Assembly (NCBI GenBank): GCA_001314805.1
Contig: LJSY01000027.1
Span: 1 to 59,614 of the forward strand
Reading direction: 5' to 3'
Origin: Rhodobacteraceae bacterium HLUCCO18
GTDB lineage: Bacteria > Pseudomonadota > Alphaproteobacteria > Rhodobacterales > Rhodobacteraceae
DNA length: 59,614 nt
This document shows positions 45,890 through 53,705 of this stretch, piece after piece (position 1 is the stretch's first letter; each line of letters begins with the position of its first letter). The translations under genes and the position numbers were made by a program. Under the pieces are notes generated by a model. The model had not been told where the DNA came from and did not search any database. It saw only the letters and a list, made by a program, of their open reading frames with translations.

Positions 45890-47431
45890 ATGGCCAAGCA
45901 GAAGAAACAGCCTCGCCCAAAGGCGGAGACGCCGAAAGGCTTCCGCGATTATTTCGGCGCCGAAGTGACCGAGCGCAACCGCATGCTCGCGCAGATCGCC
46001 GAGGTCTACGATCGCTACGGCTTCGACCCGCTGGAAACCTCCGCCGTGGAAACGGTCGAGGCGCTGGGCAAGTTCCTTCCCGACGTGGACCGGCCCAACG
46101 AGGGGGTCTTCGCGTTTCAGGAGGACGGGGGCGCGGAGGACGGCACGTGGCTGGCGCTGCGCTACGACATGACCGCGCCCTTGGCGCGGGTGGCGGCGCA
46201 GTTCCGCAACGATCTGCCAAATCCGTACCGCCGCTACACGATGGGCCCGGTCTGGCGCAACGAGAAGCCGGGGCCGGGCCGCTTCCGGCAGTTCTATCAA
46301 TGCGATGCGGATACGGTGGGGGCTGCAAGCGTTGCGGCGGATGCCGAGATCTGCGCGATGCTGGCGGATACGCTGGAGGCCGTGGGCATCCCGCGCGGGG
46401 ATTACATCGTGCGGGTGAACAACCGGAAGGTGCTGAACGGGGTGCTGGAGGTCGCGGGGCTCGCGGGCGAGGACAGCGAGGTGGCGCGCGGGATTGCCCT
46501 GCGGGCCATCGACAAGCTGGACAAGGTCGGGGCGGACGGCGTGCGCCAACTGCTCGGCGAGGGTCGACTGGATGAGAGCGGCGACTTTACCAAGGGTGCC
46601 AATCTGGCCGAGGAGCAAAAAGACGTCGTTATGGCGTTCATCGGTGGACGGCATGTCGAGATCGAATTCGGACGCCCAAAGCTGACGACTTTCAATCAGT
46701 CGGGCAGAGAAGTGACTACCATCAACAACCTCTCGTCTCTCGTAAAAGGATCGCGCGTCGGGGAAGATGGCGTTGCGGAACTTGAGGCCATTTCGGAGCT
46801 TCTGGACGCGCAAGGCTACGGACCCGACCGCATCGTCATCGACCCCTCCGTCGTGCGCGGCCTCGGCTACTACACCGGCCCCGTCTACGAGGCCGAACTC
46901 ACCTTCGAGATCACCGACGAGAAGGGGCGCCCCCGCCAGTTCGGCTCCGTTGCGGGCGGCGGGCGCTATGACGACCTCGTCAAGCGCTTCACGGGGCAGG
47001 AGGTTCCGGCAACGGGCATCTCCATCGGTGTCGACCGCCTGCTCGCCGCGCTCCGCGCCAAGGGGCGGCTCAGCGGCACGACCGAGGGTCCCGTCGTCGT
47101 CACCGTCATGGACCGCGACCGGATGGCCGATTACCAGGCCATGGCCTCGGAACTGCGCGCCGCCGGCATCCGGGCGGAGGTCTATCTCGGCAACCCCAAG
47201 AACTTCGGCAACCAGTTGAAATACGCGGACAAGCGGCACAGCCCCGTGGCCGTGATCCAGGGCTCGGACGAGGCCGCGGCGGGCAAGGTGCAGCTCAAGG
47301 ACCTGATCCTCGGCGCCAAGCTGGCCGAGGATGCGACGCTGGAGGAATGGAAATCCCAGCCCGCGCAGACCGAGGTCGACCGCGCGGACCTCGTTGCGGG
47401 CGTGAAAGCGCTTCTGGACCGGCACAGGTGA
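45890..47431 (+). CDS. hisS: Histidine--tRNA ligase
   Basis: HisS charges tRNA-His. The 513-residue class II synthetase shows motif 1 around [15 protein letters not shown], motif 2 in [20 protein letters not shown], histidine-binding [14 protein letters not shown] and motif 3 in [14 protein letters not shown], followed by the anticodon-binding domain with [14 protein letters not shown]. Residues about 225-305 (46563-46800) have visibly lower GC and mixed third positions compared with the rest of the gene. The stop overlaps the GTG of hisZ by four bases, so the two are co-translated. Confidence 0.95.
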   Translation: MAKQKKQPRPKAETPKGFRDYFGAEVTERNRMLAQIAEVYDRYGFDPLETSAVETVEALGKFLPDVDRPNEGVFAFQEDGGAEDGTWLALRYDMTAPLARVAAQFRNDLPNPYRRYTMGPVWRNEKPGPGRFRQFYQCDADTVGAASVAADAEICAMLADTLEAVGIPRGDYIVRVNNRKVLNGVLEVAGLAGEDSEVARGIALRAIDKLDKVGADGVRQLLGEGRLDESGDFTKGANLAEEQKDVVMAFIGGRHVEIEFGRPKLTTFNQSGREVTTINNLSSLVKGSRVGEDGVAELEAISELLDAQGYGPDRIVIDPSVVRGLGYYTGPVYEAELTFEITDEKGRPRQFGSVAGGGRYDDLVKRFTGQEVPATGISIGVDRLLAALRAKGRLSGTTEGPVVVTVMDRDRMADYQAMASELRAAGIRAEVYLGNPKNFGNQLKYADKRHSPVAVIQGSDEAAAGKVQLKDLILGAKLAEDATLEEWKSQPAQTEVDRADLVAGVKALLDRHR

Positions 47432-48534
47432 CCCCCAAATCCGACATCCGCGCCGAGGCCGAGACGCTTCAGGCGGTCTTCACCCGCGCCGGCGCCGTGC
47501 CCGTGGACGCCCCCCTGATGCTCAGCGCCGACACGCTTCTCGACCTCTACGGCGAGGATATCCGCGCGCGGGCCTACACCACCGACGACCCCGACCGGGG
47601 CGAGATGATGCTGCGCCCCGATTTCACGGTTCCTGTCGTCGAGATGCATGCCGAGCACGGGGCGGAGCCCGCGCGCTACACCTATCTGGGCGAGGTGTTC
47701 CGCAAACAGCCCGTGGGCTCCGGCCGTCCCTCGGAATACCTGCAACTGGGCTTCGAGCTCTTCGACACGGGCGACCCGGCGCGCGCCGACGCGGAGGTCT
47801 TCGCGCTGTTTTCCGAGGCGCTGGAGGGGCTCGGCCTGCGTGCGGTGACCGGCGACATGGGCATCGTGCTGGCCGCCATCGAAAGCCTGTCCACGACCGA
47901 GGCCCGCAAGGCCGCGCTGCGCCGTCACGTCTGGCGCCCGCGCCGGTTCCGCGCGCTTCTGGACCGGTATACCGGGCGTGCGCCGCCGCCGGAGGGCCGC
48001 GCCGCCCTTCTGGACCATGTTGCGCGACAGGGCCTAGACGCCGTCATCGACGCGGCCGGCACGGAGACCGGCCTGCGCAGCCGTGCCGAGATCGCCGCCC
48101 GGATCGACAGGCTCCGGGCGGATGCCGAGACCGCGCCGATCGCGCGGGCCGAGGCGGATGTGCTGGGCGCGATCCTGTCGCTCAAGGCGGATATGCCGGA
48201 CGCGTGCGAGTGCCTGCGCGACATGACCGTGGACATGCCTGGCCTGACCGCCGCCGTCGACCGCTTCGCCGCGCGCATGGACGCCCTGGGCGAGGCCGGG
48301 ATCGACCCCGCCGGCCTGCCCTTCGAGGCGAGCTACGGACGCACCACGATGGAATACTATGACGGGTTCGTCTTCGGTTTCCTCGCCCCGTCGCGTCCCG
48401 ACCTGCCGCCCGTGGCCTCCGGCGGGCGCTATGACGCGCTGACCGCGATTCTCGGGGCCGAGCCGATCCCGGCCGTGGGCGGCGTGATCCGACCGGAACT
48501 GGTGCGCGACCTCCGCGTGGGGGGCATGCCATGA
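47428..48534 (+). CDS. hisZ: ATP phosphoribosyltransferase regulatory subunit HisZ
   Basis: HisZ is a catalytically inactive HisRS paralogue that forms a hetero-octamer with short HisG and confers histidine feedback inhibition. The 368-residue frame starts with GTG in the GTGA overlap with hisS. Paralogue motifs are [39 protein letters not shown] and [16 protein letters not shown]. The C-terminal anticodon domain of HisS is missing, as expected. It overlaps hisG by four bases. Confidence 0.93.
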   Translation: MTPKSDIRAEAETLQAVFTRAGAVPVDAPLMLSADTLLDLYGEDIRARAYTTDDPDRGEMMLRPDFTVPVVEMHAEHGAEPARYTYLGEVFRKQPVGSGRPSEYLQLGFELFDTGDPARADAEVFALFSEALEGLGLRAVTGDMGIVLAAIESLSTTEARKAALRRHVWRPRRFRALLDRYTGRAPPPEGRAALLDHVARQGLDAVIDAAGTETGLRSRAEIAARIDRLRADAETAPIARAEADVLGAILSLKADMPDACECLRDMTVDMPGLTAAVDRFAARMDALGEAGIDPAGLPFEASYGRTTMEYYDGFVFGFLAPSRPDLPPVASGGRYDALTAILGAEPIPAVGGVIRPELVRDLRVGGMP

Positions 48535-49223
48535 CGCTCCGCCTCGGCATTCCGTCCAAGGGCCGGCTGATGGACAAGTCCGCCGACTGGTTCGCCGCGC
48601 GCGGGCTTGTCCTGCGCCGGACCGGGTCGGACCGCGACTATTCCGCCGCGGCCGATGGCGCGGATCTGGAGCTGCGCCTGCTGTCGGCCGGAGAGATCCC
48701 GCGCGAGCTGGCCGCGGGCCGCATCCATCTGGGCGTGACCGGCTCCGACCTCGTGCAGGAGCGTATTCCGGGCTGGGAGCAGGCGGTCGAGGCGCTCGCG
48801 CCCATGGGCTTCGGCCATGCGGATCTGGTGATCGCGGTGCCGGTCGCCTGGGTCGATGTCTTGTCGCTCGACGATCTCGACGCGGTCGCGGCAGAGTTCC
48901 GCGCGCGCCACGGCCATCGGCTGCGCATCGCCACGAAATACCACCGGCTGGTGCGCGAATTCCTGCGCGACGCGGGTGTCGCCGATTACCGGCTGGTCGA
49001 CAGCCAGGGCGCCACCGAGGCCACCGTCGCCCATGGCACGGCCGAGGCCGTCGCCGACATCACCTCGACCGGCGAAACGCTGCGCGCCAATCACCTGAAG
49101 GTGCTGCCCGACGCGGTGATCCTGCGGTCCGAGGCCACGCTCTGGCGCAGCCGCCGGGCCGAGTGGACGAGCGACACGCGCGCCGCCATGCAGGCGCTGT
49201 CGGACCGGCTGGGGCTGGCCTGA
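48531..49223 (+). CDS. hisG: ATP phosphoribosyltransferase catalytic subunit (short form)
   Basis: HisG catalyses the first step of histidine synthesis, joining ATP and PRPP. The 230-residue length is that of the short form that needs HisZ, which is encoded directly upstream. The N-terminus LRLGIPSKGRLMDKSADWF, the VTGSDLVQERIP loop, RIATKYHRLVREFL and the PRPP-binding region SQGATEATVAHGTAEAVADI are all intact. Confidence 0.94.
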   Translation: MTLRLGIPSKGRLMDKSADWFAARGLVLRRTGSDRDYSAAADGADLELRLLSAGEIPRELAAGRIHLGVTGSDLVQERIPGWEQAVEALAPMGFGHADLVIAVPVAWVDVLSLDDLDAVAAEFRARHGHRLRIATKYHRLVREFLRDAGVADYRLVDSQGATEATVAHGTAEAVADITSTGETLRANHLKVLPDAVILRSEATLWRSRRAEWTSDTRAAMQALSDRLGLA

Positions 49224-49268
49224 GCGGCGTCCGCCGCGCGTCGCTGCCACCGGCGGAGGGGGCGGTCG

Positions 49269-49730
49269 TCAGAGCACGCCGATCTCGGCCAGCGCGGACT
49301 GCATGGCGGGCGGCAGGGAGTCCTCCTCCCGGCGGCTGTTCCTCAGGTCGCGGGGCGCGTCCTCGGGCGGCAGGTAGCGCCAGCCCTGGAACGGGCGGCG
49401 CTGCGTCGGCGCGACACGGACAGGCGTGGGGTCGAGGACGATCCCGCAGCGCAGGATGCCGTCCGCGCCCTCCACCTCGTCGAGGCGCAGGATGCGCTGG
49501 CGGCAAAGCACCAGACCCTTGAACACCCAGTAGATCGACCCGCCGTTCAGAACCTCTTCGGCGCGCTTGGGCCACATCCGGGTGACGTGGCGCGGCAGCC
49601 CGTCGGGCCCCTTGGCGCGCGCGGTCGCCTGCCAGCCGGTCAGGTCCTCGATCGCGTCCGCGCCCACGCAGAGCTTGATGAGGTTGATCACCCCCGACGT
49701 CTCCCCGGATTTACCCACAGACTTCCCCAC
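49269..49730 (-). CDS. DUF1489 family protein
   Basis: The 153-residue protein starts MGKSVGKSGETSGVINLIKL, and its CVGADAIEDLTGWQ, THVTRMWPKRAEEVL-like segment (RHVTRMWPKRAEEVLNGGSI) and FKGLVLCRQRILRL define DUF1489, an alphaproteobacterial family without assigned function. The PPEDAPRDL segment near the C-terminus is conserved too. It converges on hisG. The start could be a few residues later (first conserved residues are INLIKL). Confidence 0.88.
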   Translation of the reverse strand: MGKSVGKSGETSGVINLIKLCVGADAIEDLTGWQATARAKGPDGLPRHVTRMWPKRAEEVLNGGSIYWVFKGLVLCRQRILRLDEVEGADGILRCGIVLDPTPVRVAPTQRRPFQGWRYLPPEDAPRDLRNSRREEDSLPPAMQSALAEIGVL

Positions 49731-49965
49731 AGAATCCCGCTGTCACTGCAAGATATCGTAGTCCCGTCACATGTTTCTGCAACCTGTTGAGAAATTCCCG
49801 CGCAGACGGTATCTTCACGGTCTGTTGTCCGCAGAGGATGAAATGATGGAAATTTATTCGCAGATCGCTGAGTTGCGCAGTGCGTTTGGTGAACGAAAGC
49901 TGAGGCTGCGGATGGACCGCCAGTTTAAGCTTTCGTTCACCAAACTTGGCAACTAGCGTCTTGAT
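49731..49965. other. 235-base low-GC region upstream of the tRNA-like gene
   Basis: Base composition is lower in GC than its neighbours. It holds an 18-base perfect inverted repeat and a 36-codon open frame (49846-49956) that I do not accept as a gene because its codons are largely fixed by the palindrome. Confidence 0.5.
49884..49945. repeat. Perfect 18-base inverted repeat with 26-base loop
   Basis: GTTTGGTGAACGAAAGCT at 49884-49901 is the exact reverse complement of 49928-49945. There is no T-tract after it, so it is not a standard terminator. It ends 20 bases before the tRNA-like gene and may be a small mobile-element remnant or a regulatory hairpin. Confidence 0.75.
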
Positions 49966-50072
49966 CGTGGAGTAGCTCAATTGGATAGAGCACCCCTCTT
50001 GCTAGTCGGTAAGAGTCGATATCCTACCGTACGGAGGGGAGGTTGCAGGTTCAAGTCCTGCCTCCACGCCCA
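49966..50072 (+). tRNA. tRNA-like gene, isotype unclear, enlarged anticodon arm
   Basis: A 7-bp acceptor stem (CGTGGAG with CTCCACG), a canonical D arm (GCTC-AATTGGATA-GAGC), a canonical T arm (GCAGG-TTCAAGT-CCTGC) and an encoded CCA are all present. The anticodon stem CCCCT/AGGGG and a normal AGGTT variable loop also fit. Between the two stem strands, however, lie 37 bases instead of 7. The extra segment can form its own hairpin (CTCTTGC with GTAAGAG). The discriminator is C. No standard class I or class II fold accommodates it. It could be a tRNA with an insertion or intron, a decayed tRNA, or a tRNA-mimic leader; the nrdJ ATG is only 18 bases beyond its end. Confidence 0.5.
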
Positions 50073-50090
50073 GACTACTTGGAGGCAAAA

Positions 50091-52433
50091 ATGACCCGTT
50101 TCGCCGCCCCCATCGCCGAGCAGATCTGGGACATGAAATACCGCCTAAAGAGCGCCGAGGGCAAAGCGCTCGACGAGTCGGTCGAGGACACGTGGCGCCG
50201 AATCGCCATCGATCTCGCCTCGGTGGAGGCCGACCCCAAGGCGTGGGAGGTGCCGTTCTACGAGGCGCTGGAGGATTTCCGTTATCTCCCCGCCGGTCGC
50301 ATCGTGGCGGGCGCGGGAACGGGCCGGTCCGTGACGCTCTTCAACTGCTTCGTCATGGGCACGATCCCCGACAGCATGGGAGGCATCTTCGAGGCGCTGA
50401 AAGAGGCCGCGCTGACCATGCAGCAGGGTGGCGGCATCGGCTACGATTTCTCGACGATCCGGCCCAAGGGCGCGCCGGTGTCCGGCGTGGCGGCGGATGC
50501 GTCGGGGCCGCTGTCCTTCATGGATGTCTGGGACGCCATGTGCCGCACGATCATGTCGGCCGGGTCGCGCCGCGGCGCGATGATGGCGACCATGCGCTGC
50601 GATCATCCCGATATCGAGGACTTCATCGCCGCCAAGGCAGACCCGAAGCGCCTGCGCATGTTCAACGTCTCGGTGCTCGCCACCGATGCCTTCATGGAAG
50701 CGGTGAAGGAGGACGGCCCATGGGAGCTGACCTTCAACGGGCAGGTCTACAAGACCCTTCCCGCGCGCGACCTGTGGAACCGGATGATGCGCGCGACCTA
50801 CGACTATGCCGAGCCGGGCGTGATCTTCATCGATCGCATCAACGCCGAGAACAACCTGAGCTACGCCGAAACCATCGCCGCCACCAATCCCTGCGGGGAG
50901 CAGCCGCTGCCACCCTACGGCGCGTGCCTTCTGGGGTCGGTGAACCTCGCCCGGCTGGTGGCCGACCCCTTCGCGGACGGGGCGTCGCTGGACGAAGGGC
51001 AACTCTCGGACCTCGTCGCCACCGCGATCCGCATGATGGACAACGTCGTCGACGCCAGCCGCTTCCCGCTCGAGGCGCAGGCGCGCGAGGCGCATGCGAA
51101 ACGGCGCATCGGTCTGGGCGTCACGGGGCTGGCCGACGCGCTGGCCATGGTGGGCCTGCGCTACGGCAGCGCGGAGGCGGCCGAGAAGACCGGCGATTGG
51201 ATGGCGGTGATCGCCAACGCAGCCTACCGCGCCTCGGCCCTGATCGCGGCGGAAAAGGGAGCCTTCCCGCTTTATGACGCCGCGGAATACGCCAAGGCGC
51301 CCATGATCCGGCGCCTCGACCCCGAGGTGCAGGCCCTGATCGCCGAGCACGGGCTGAGGAACGCGCTTCTGACCTCCATCGCGCCGACGGGGACGATCAG
51401 CCTTTTTGCCGGCAATGTCTCGTCCGGGATCGAGCCCATCTTCGCGACCTCCTACACGCGCAAGGTGCTCCAGCCCGACGGCACCCGCACCGAGGAGGAG
51501 GTGGTCGATTACGCCGTGCAGATGTGGCGCGCCCTCCACGGCGACGCGGACCTTCCCGATCACGTCGTGACCGCGCAGGACCTCGCGCCGCTCGATCACG
51601 TGCGCATGCAGGCCGCGGCACAGCCCTGGGTGGATTCCTCCATCTCCAAGACGATCAACGTGCCGGCCGATATCGGCTTCGAGGCGTTCAAGGACGTCTA
51701 TCTCGAGGCCTATGAAACGGGGTGCAAGGGCTGCACGACCTACCGGCCGAACGACGTCACGGGGAGCGTTCTGTCGGTCGAGGAGAAGCCCAGGGCGTCC
51801 GAGGCCGGGGGTGTCTCCCCCCTTCCTCTGGTTTCAAATATCCCGGGGGAGGCGCCGAAGGCGGCGGGGGCGGAGCCCCCGGCCAGATGGGCAGGCGACA
51901 GCGACGTCATCTACATGTCCGAGCCGCTGGACCGGCCGCAATCGCTTGAAGGGCATACCTACAAGCTCAAATGGCCCGACAGCGACCACGCGCTCTACAT
52001 TACGATCAACGATATCATCCTGCACGGCCACCGCCGGCCCTTCGAGATCTTCATCAACTCCAAGAACATGGAGCATTTCGCCTGGACGGTGGCGCTGACG
52101 CGGATGATCTCGGCGGTGTTCCGGCGCGGCGGCGACGTCTCCTTCGTGGTGGAGGAGTTGAAGGCCGTTTTCGATCCGCGCGGCGGGGCCTGGATGAACG
52201 GCAAGTACGTGCCCTCGATCCTCGCGGCCATCGGCGGCGTGATCGAGCGGCACCTGATCTTCATCGGCTTCATCGACGGGGAGGGGATGGGCCTCAAGAC
52301 GGACCCGCAGGCGGAGGTCGTGAACCTCGGCCGACCGGCGGGTCCGGCCTGCCCGTCCTGCGGGCAATACGACATGCGGATGATCGAAGGCTGCCTGACC
52401 TGCGCCAATTGTGGACATTCGAAGTGCGGATAA
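50091..52433 (+). CDS. nrdJ: Adenosylcobalamin-dependent ribonucleoside-diphosphate reductase (class II), with a repeat-derived insert
   Basis: NrdJ makes deoxyribonucleotides using an adenosylcobalamin-derived radical. The 780-residue protein starts at an ATG after TTGGAGG. Visible are YLPAGRIVAGAGTGRSVTLF, the radical Cys in TNPCGEQPLPPYGAC, and SIAPTGTISLFAGNVSSGIE. A C-terminal zinc ribbon and redox tail (CPSCG, CANCGHSKCG) is also present. Between TTYRPNDVTGSVLSVEEK and DSDVIYMSEPLDRPQ (residues about 565-602) lies GGVSPLPLVSNIPGEAPKAA followed by GAEPPARWAG, which is the translation of the dispersed repeat. This linker is variable in relatives, so the enzyme is probably still active. 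Confidence 0.95.
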   Translation: MTRFAAPIAEQIWDMKYRLKSAEGKALDESVEDTWRRIAIDLASVEADPKAWEVPFYEALEDFRYLPAGRIVAGAGTGRSVTLFNCFVMGTIPDSMGGIFEALKEAALTMQQGGGIGYDFSTIRPKGAPVSGVAADASGPLSFMDVWDAMCRTIMSAGSRRGAMMATMRCDHPDIEDFIAAKADPKRLRMFNVSVLATDAFMEAVKEDGPWELTFNGQVYKTLPARDLWNRMMRATYDYAEPGVIFIDRINAENNLSYAETIAATNPCGEQPLPPYGACLLGSVNLARLVADPFADGASLDEGQLSDLVATAIRMMDNVVDASRFPLEAQAREAHAKRRIGLGVTGLADALAMVGLRYGSAEAAEKTGDWMAVIANAAYRASALIAAEKGAFPLYDAAEYAKAPMIRRLDPEVQALIAEHGLRNALLTSIAPTGTISLFAGNVSSGIEPIFATSYTRKVLQPDGTRTEEEVVDYAVQMWRALHGDADLPDHVVTAQDLAPLDHVRMQAAAQPWVDSSISKTINVPADIGFEAFKDVYLEAYETGCKGCTTYRPNDVTGSVLSVEEKPRASEAGGVSPLPLVSNIPGEAPKAAGAEPPARWAGDSDVIYMSEPLDRPQSLEGHTYKLKWPDSDHALYITINDIILHGHRRPFEIFINSKNMEHFAWTVALTRMISAVFRRGGDVSFVVEELKAVFDPRGGAWMNGKYVPSILAAIGGVIERHLIFIGFIDGEGMGLKTDPQAEVVNLGRPAGPACPSCGQYDMRMIEGCLTCANCGHSKCG
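51806..51893 (+). repeat. Dispersed repeat, copy E (inside nrdJ)
   Basis: CTTCCTCTGGTTTCAAATAT (51822-51841) is the exact reverse complement of 22488-22507 in an intergenic copy. It continues CCCGGGGGAGGCGCCGAAGG and GCGGGGGCGGAGCCCCC, matching the CTCCGGGGGAGGCGTAGCCG and GGGGGCAGAGCCCCC of copy F. The whole element is open in the nrdJ frame. Confidence 0.8.
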
Positions 52434-52556
52434 GCCACACTTCTTGAACGGAACGTATCCTTAACCTCTAGCTTTTTCGCGATTTTCACGCATTCTGGCG
52501 CCAAGCCAGCGGGCGAACGACGACCTGCGGCACATGCGAGCAAAGAGGCAGGACAG

Positions 52557-53573
52557 ATGACACCCAAGCTGGGATCGGCGCGGCTTGCCGCAGCAGGCCT
52601 TATTTCCACGTTCTTTGTCGGGGTCTTCGGGCAGACCGGCGCCGCCCATGCCGATGGGCTGAGCGTCAGCACCCCCACCGATCCGGCGATCGCTTATGGC
52701 ACGCCCACCGGCGGCGTCGAAACGCTTGGCGTCGTCACCGTCTTCGGCAACGACTGGTACGGCATTCCCTTCGGCGACCGCTACGACCGCTGGCGCACCG
52801 GCCATGTCCGTCTGAGCATCCTGCGCGGCGAAAGGTGGAACGATGCCCTGCCTGCGCAGCCCTTCGAGCTCATGGAGTACCGGCTGCGGGGCGAGATCAT
52901 CGCGCCCGACAACCTCTCGTCACCCGCGCCGGGTGACCGGCTTTACGCGCCGTCCTGGTGGCTCGGCGCGACGACGCATTTCGGCTGGTCGGGCTATGAC
53001 GTATCGGCGGGCGCGGATGTCGTCATGGTCGGGCCGCAAACGGGCATCAAGCCCATCCACAGCGAGATTCACCAGTTCTTCGGCAACAATCCGATCAACC
53101 TGCCGGCTGCCAACCAGGCGTCGAACGGCATCTATCTCGACGCCCATGCCGAAGTCGCGCGCGGCATCGCACTCAGTTTCGGCGAGGTGCGCCCCTTCGT
53201 GGAGCTGCGCGCCGGCGCAGAAACACTGGCGCGGGCAGGTGTGGACGTGACCATCGGCACGCTGGGCCAGGACGGTCTGCGCCTGCGCGATCAGGTCAGC
53301 GGACAGCGTGTCGCGGCCGTCAACGGCTTCCAGAATGCGGGCGGCTGGTCGTTCCTGTTGGGCGCGGACACGGCCTATGTCGCGTCCTCGGTCTACCTGC
53401 CCGACAACCGGGGTCCCGACCTCGAGGAGCTGCGTCACCGGGTCCGCGCGGGCGTCAATTTCGGCCTTGGAGACAGCAATTTCTTCTACGGGGTTACCTA
53501 CCTGTCGGAGGAATTCGAGGGTCAGCCCGAAGGGCAGGTCGTGGGGACGCTGTCCTTCGATCTGCGGTTCTGA
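52557..53573 (+). CDS. Outer-membrane protein, lipid A deacylase LpxR-like (DUF2219)
   Basis: This 338-residue exported protein has a signal peptide (cleavage near AAHA-DG). The N-terminal block LGVVTVFGNDWYGIPFGDRY, DRWRTGHVRLSILRG and EYRLRGEIIAPDNLSSPAPG match the alphaproteobacterial LpxR/DUF2219 group. The chain alternates amphipathic beta strands and ends in Phe (GTLSFDLRF), as expected of an outer-membrane barrel. LpxR removes the 3'-acyloxyacyl group from lipid A in enteric bacteria. Activity here is inferred from family. The gene stands alone. Confidence 0.72.
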   Translation: MTPKLGSARLAAAGLISTFFVGVFGQTGAAHADGLSVSTPTDPAIAYGTPTGGVETLGVVTVFGNDWYGIPFGDRYDRWRTGHVRLSILRGERWNDALPAQPFELMEYRLRGEIIAPDNLSSPAPGDRLYAPSWWLGATTHFGWSGYDVSAGADVVMVGPQTGIKPIHSEIHQFFGNNPINLPAANQASNGIYLDAHAEVARGIALSFGEVRPFVELRAGAETLARAGVDVTIGTLGQDGLRLRDQVSGQRVAAVNGFQNAGGWSFLLGADTAYVASSVYLPDNRGPDLEELRHRVRAGVNFGLGDSNFFYGVTYLSEEFEGQPEGQVVGTLSFDLRF

Positions 53574-53665
53574 GGCGCTGCGGCAGGTCGTCGATTCCCT
53601 TGGGGTCGGCAAAACGAATCAGTGGCTTCACAGGGCGATTCGCATCTGTTAGGCTTTCACCATAA

Positions 53666-53689
53666 CGCCGGGTAACGGCGAGTTTTTTT
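53666..53689 (+). terminator. Probable Rho-independent terminator after the LpxR-like gene
   Basis: CGCCG-GGTAA-CGGCG is followed by AG and seven T residues. The stem is short, but the T-run is clear. It lies 92 bases past the LpxR-like stop and just before the Hint gene. Confidence 0.5.
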
Positions 53690-53705
53690 GACTAGAGGCG
53701 GGGTA

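Noticed and set aside
49846-49956. Open frame of 36 codons upstream of the tRNA-like gene
   Set aside because: Half of it is dictated by the 18-base inverted repeat, and both strands give a similar peptide because of the palindrome. No independent coding sign.
49966-50072. Selenocysteine tRNA or a class II (Ser/Leu) tRNA
   Set aside because: The acceptor stem is 7 bp, the D stem 4 bp, and no 5-bp anticodon stem with a 7-base loop can be drawn that leaves the extra bases in the variable region.
49966-50090. Cobalamin riboswitch before nrdJ
   Set aside because: No B12-box sequence is visible; the structure there is a tRNA cloverleaf.
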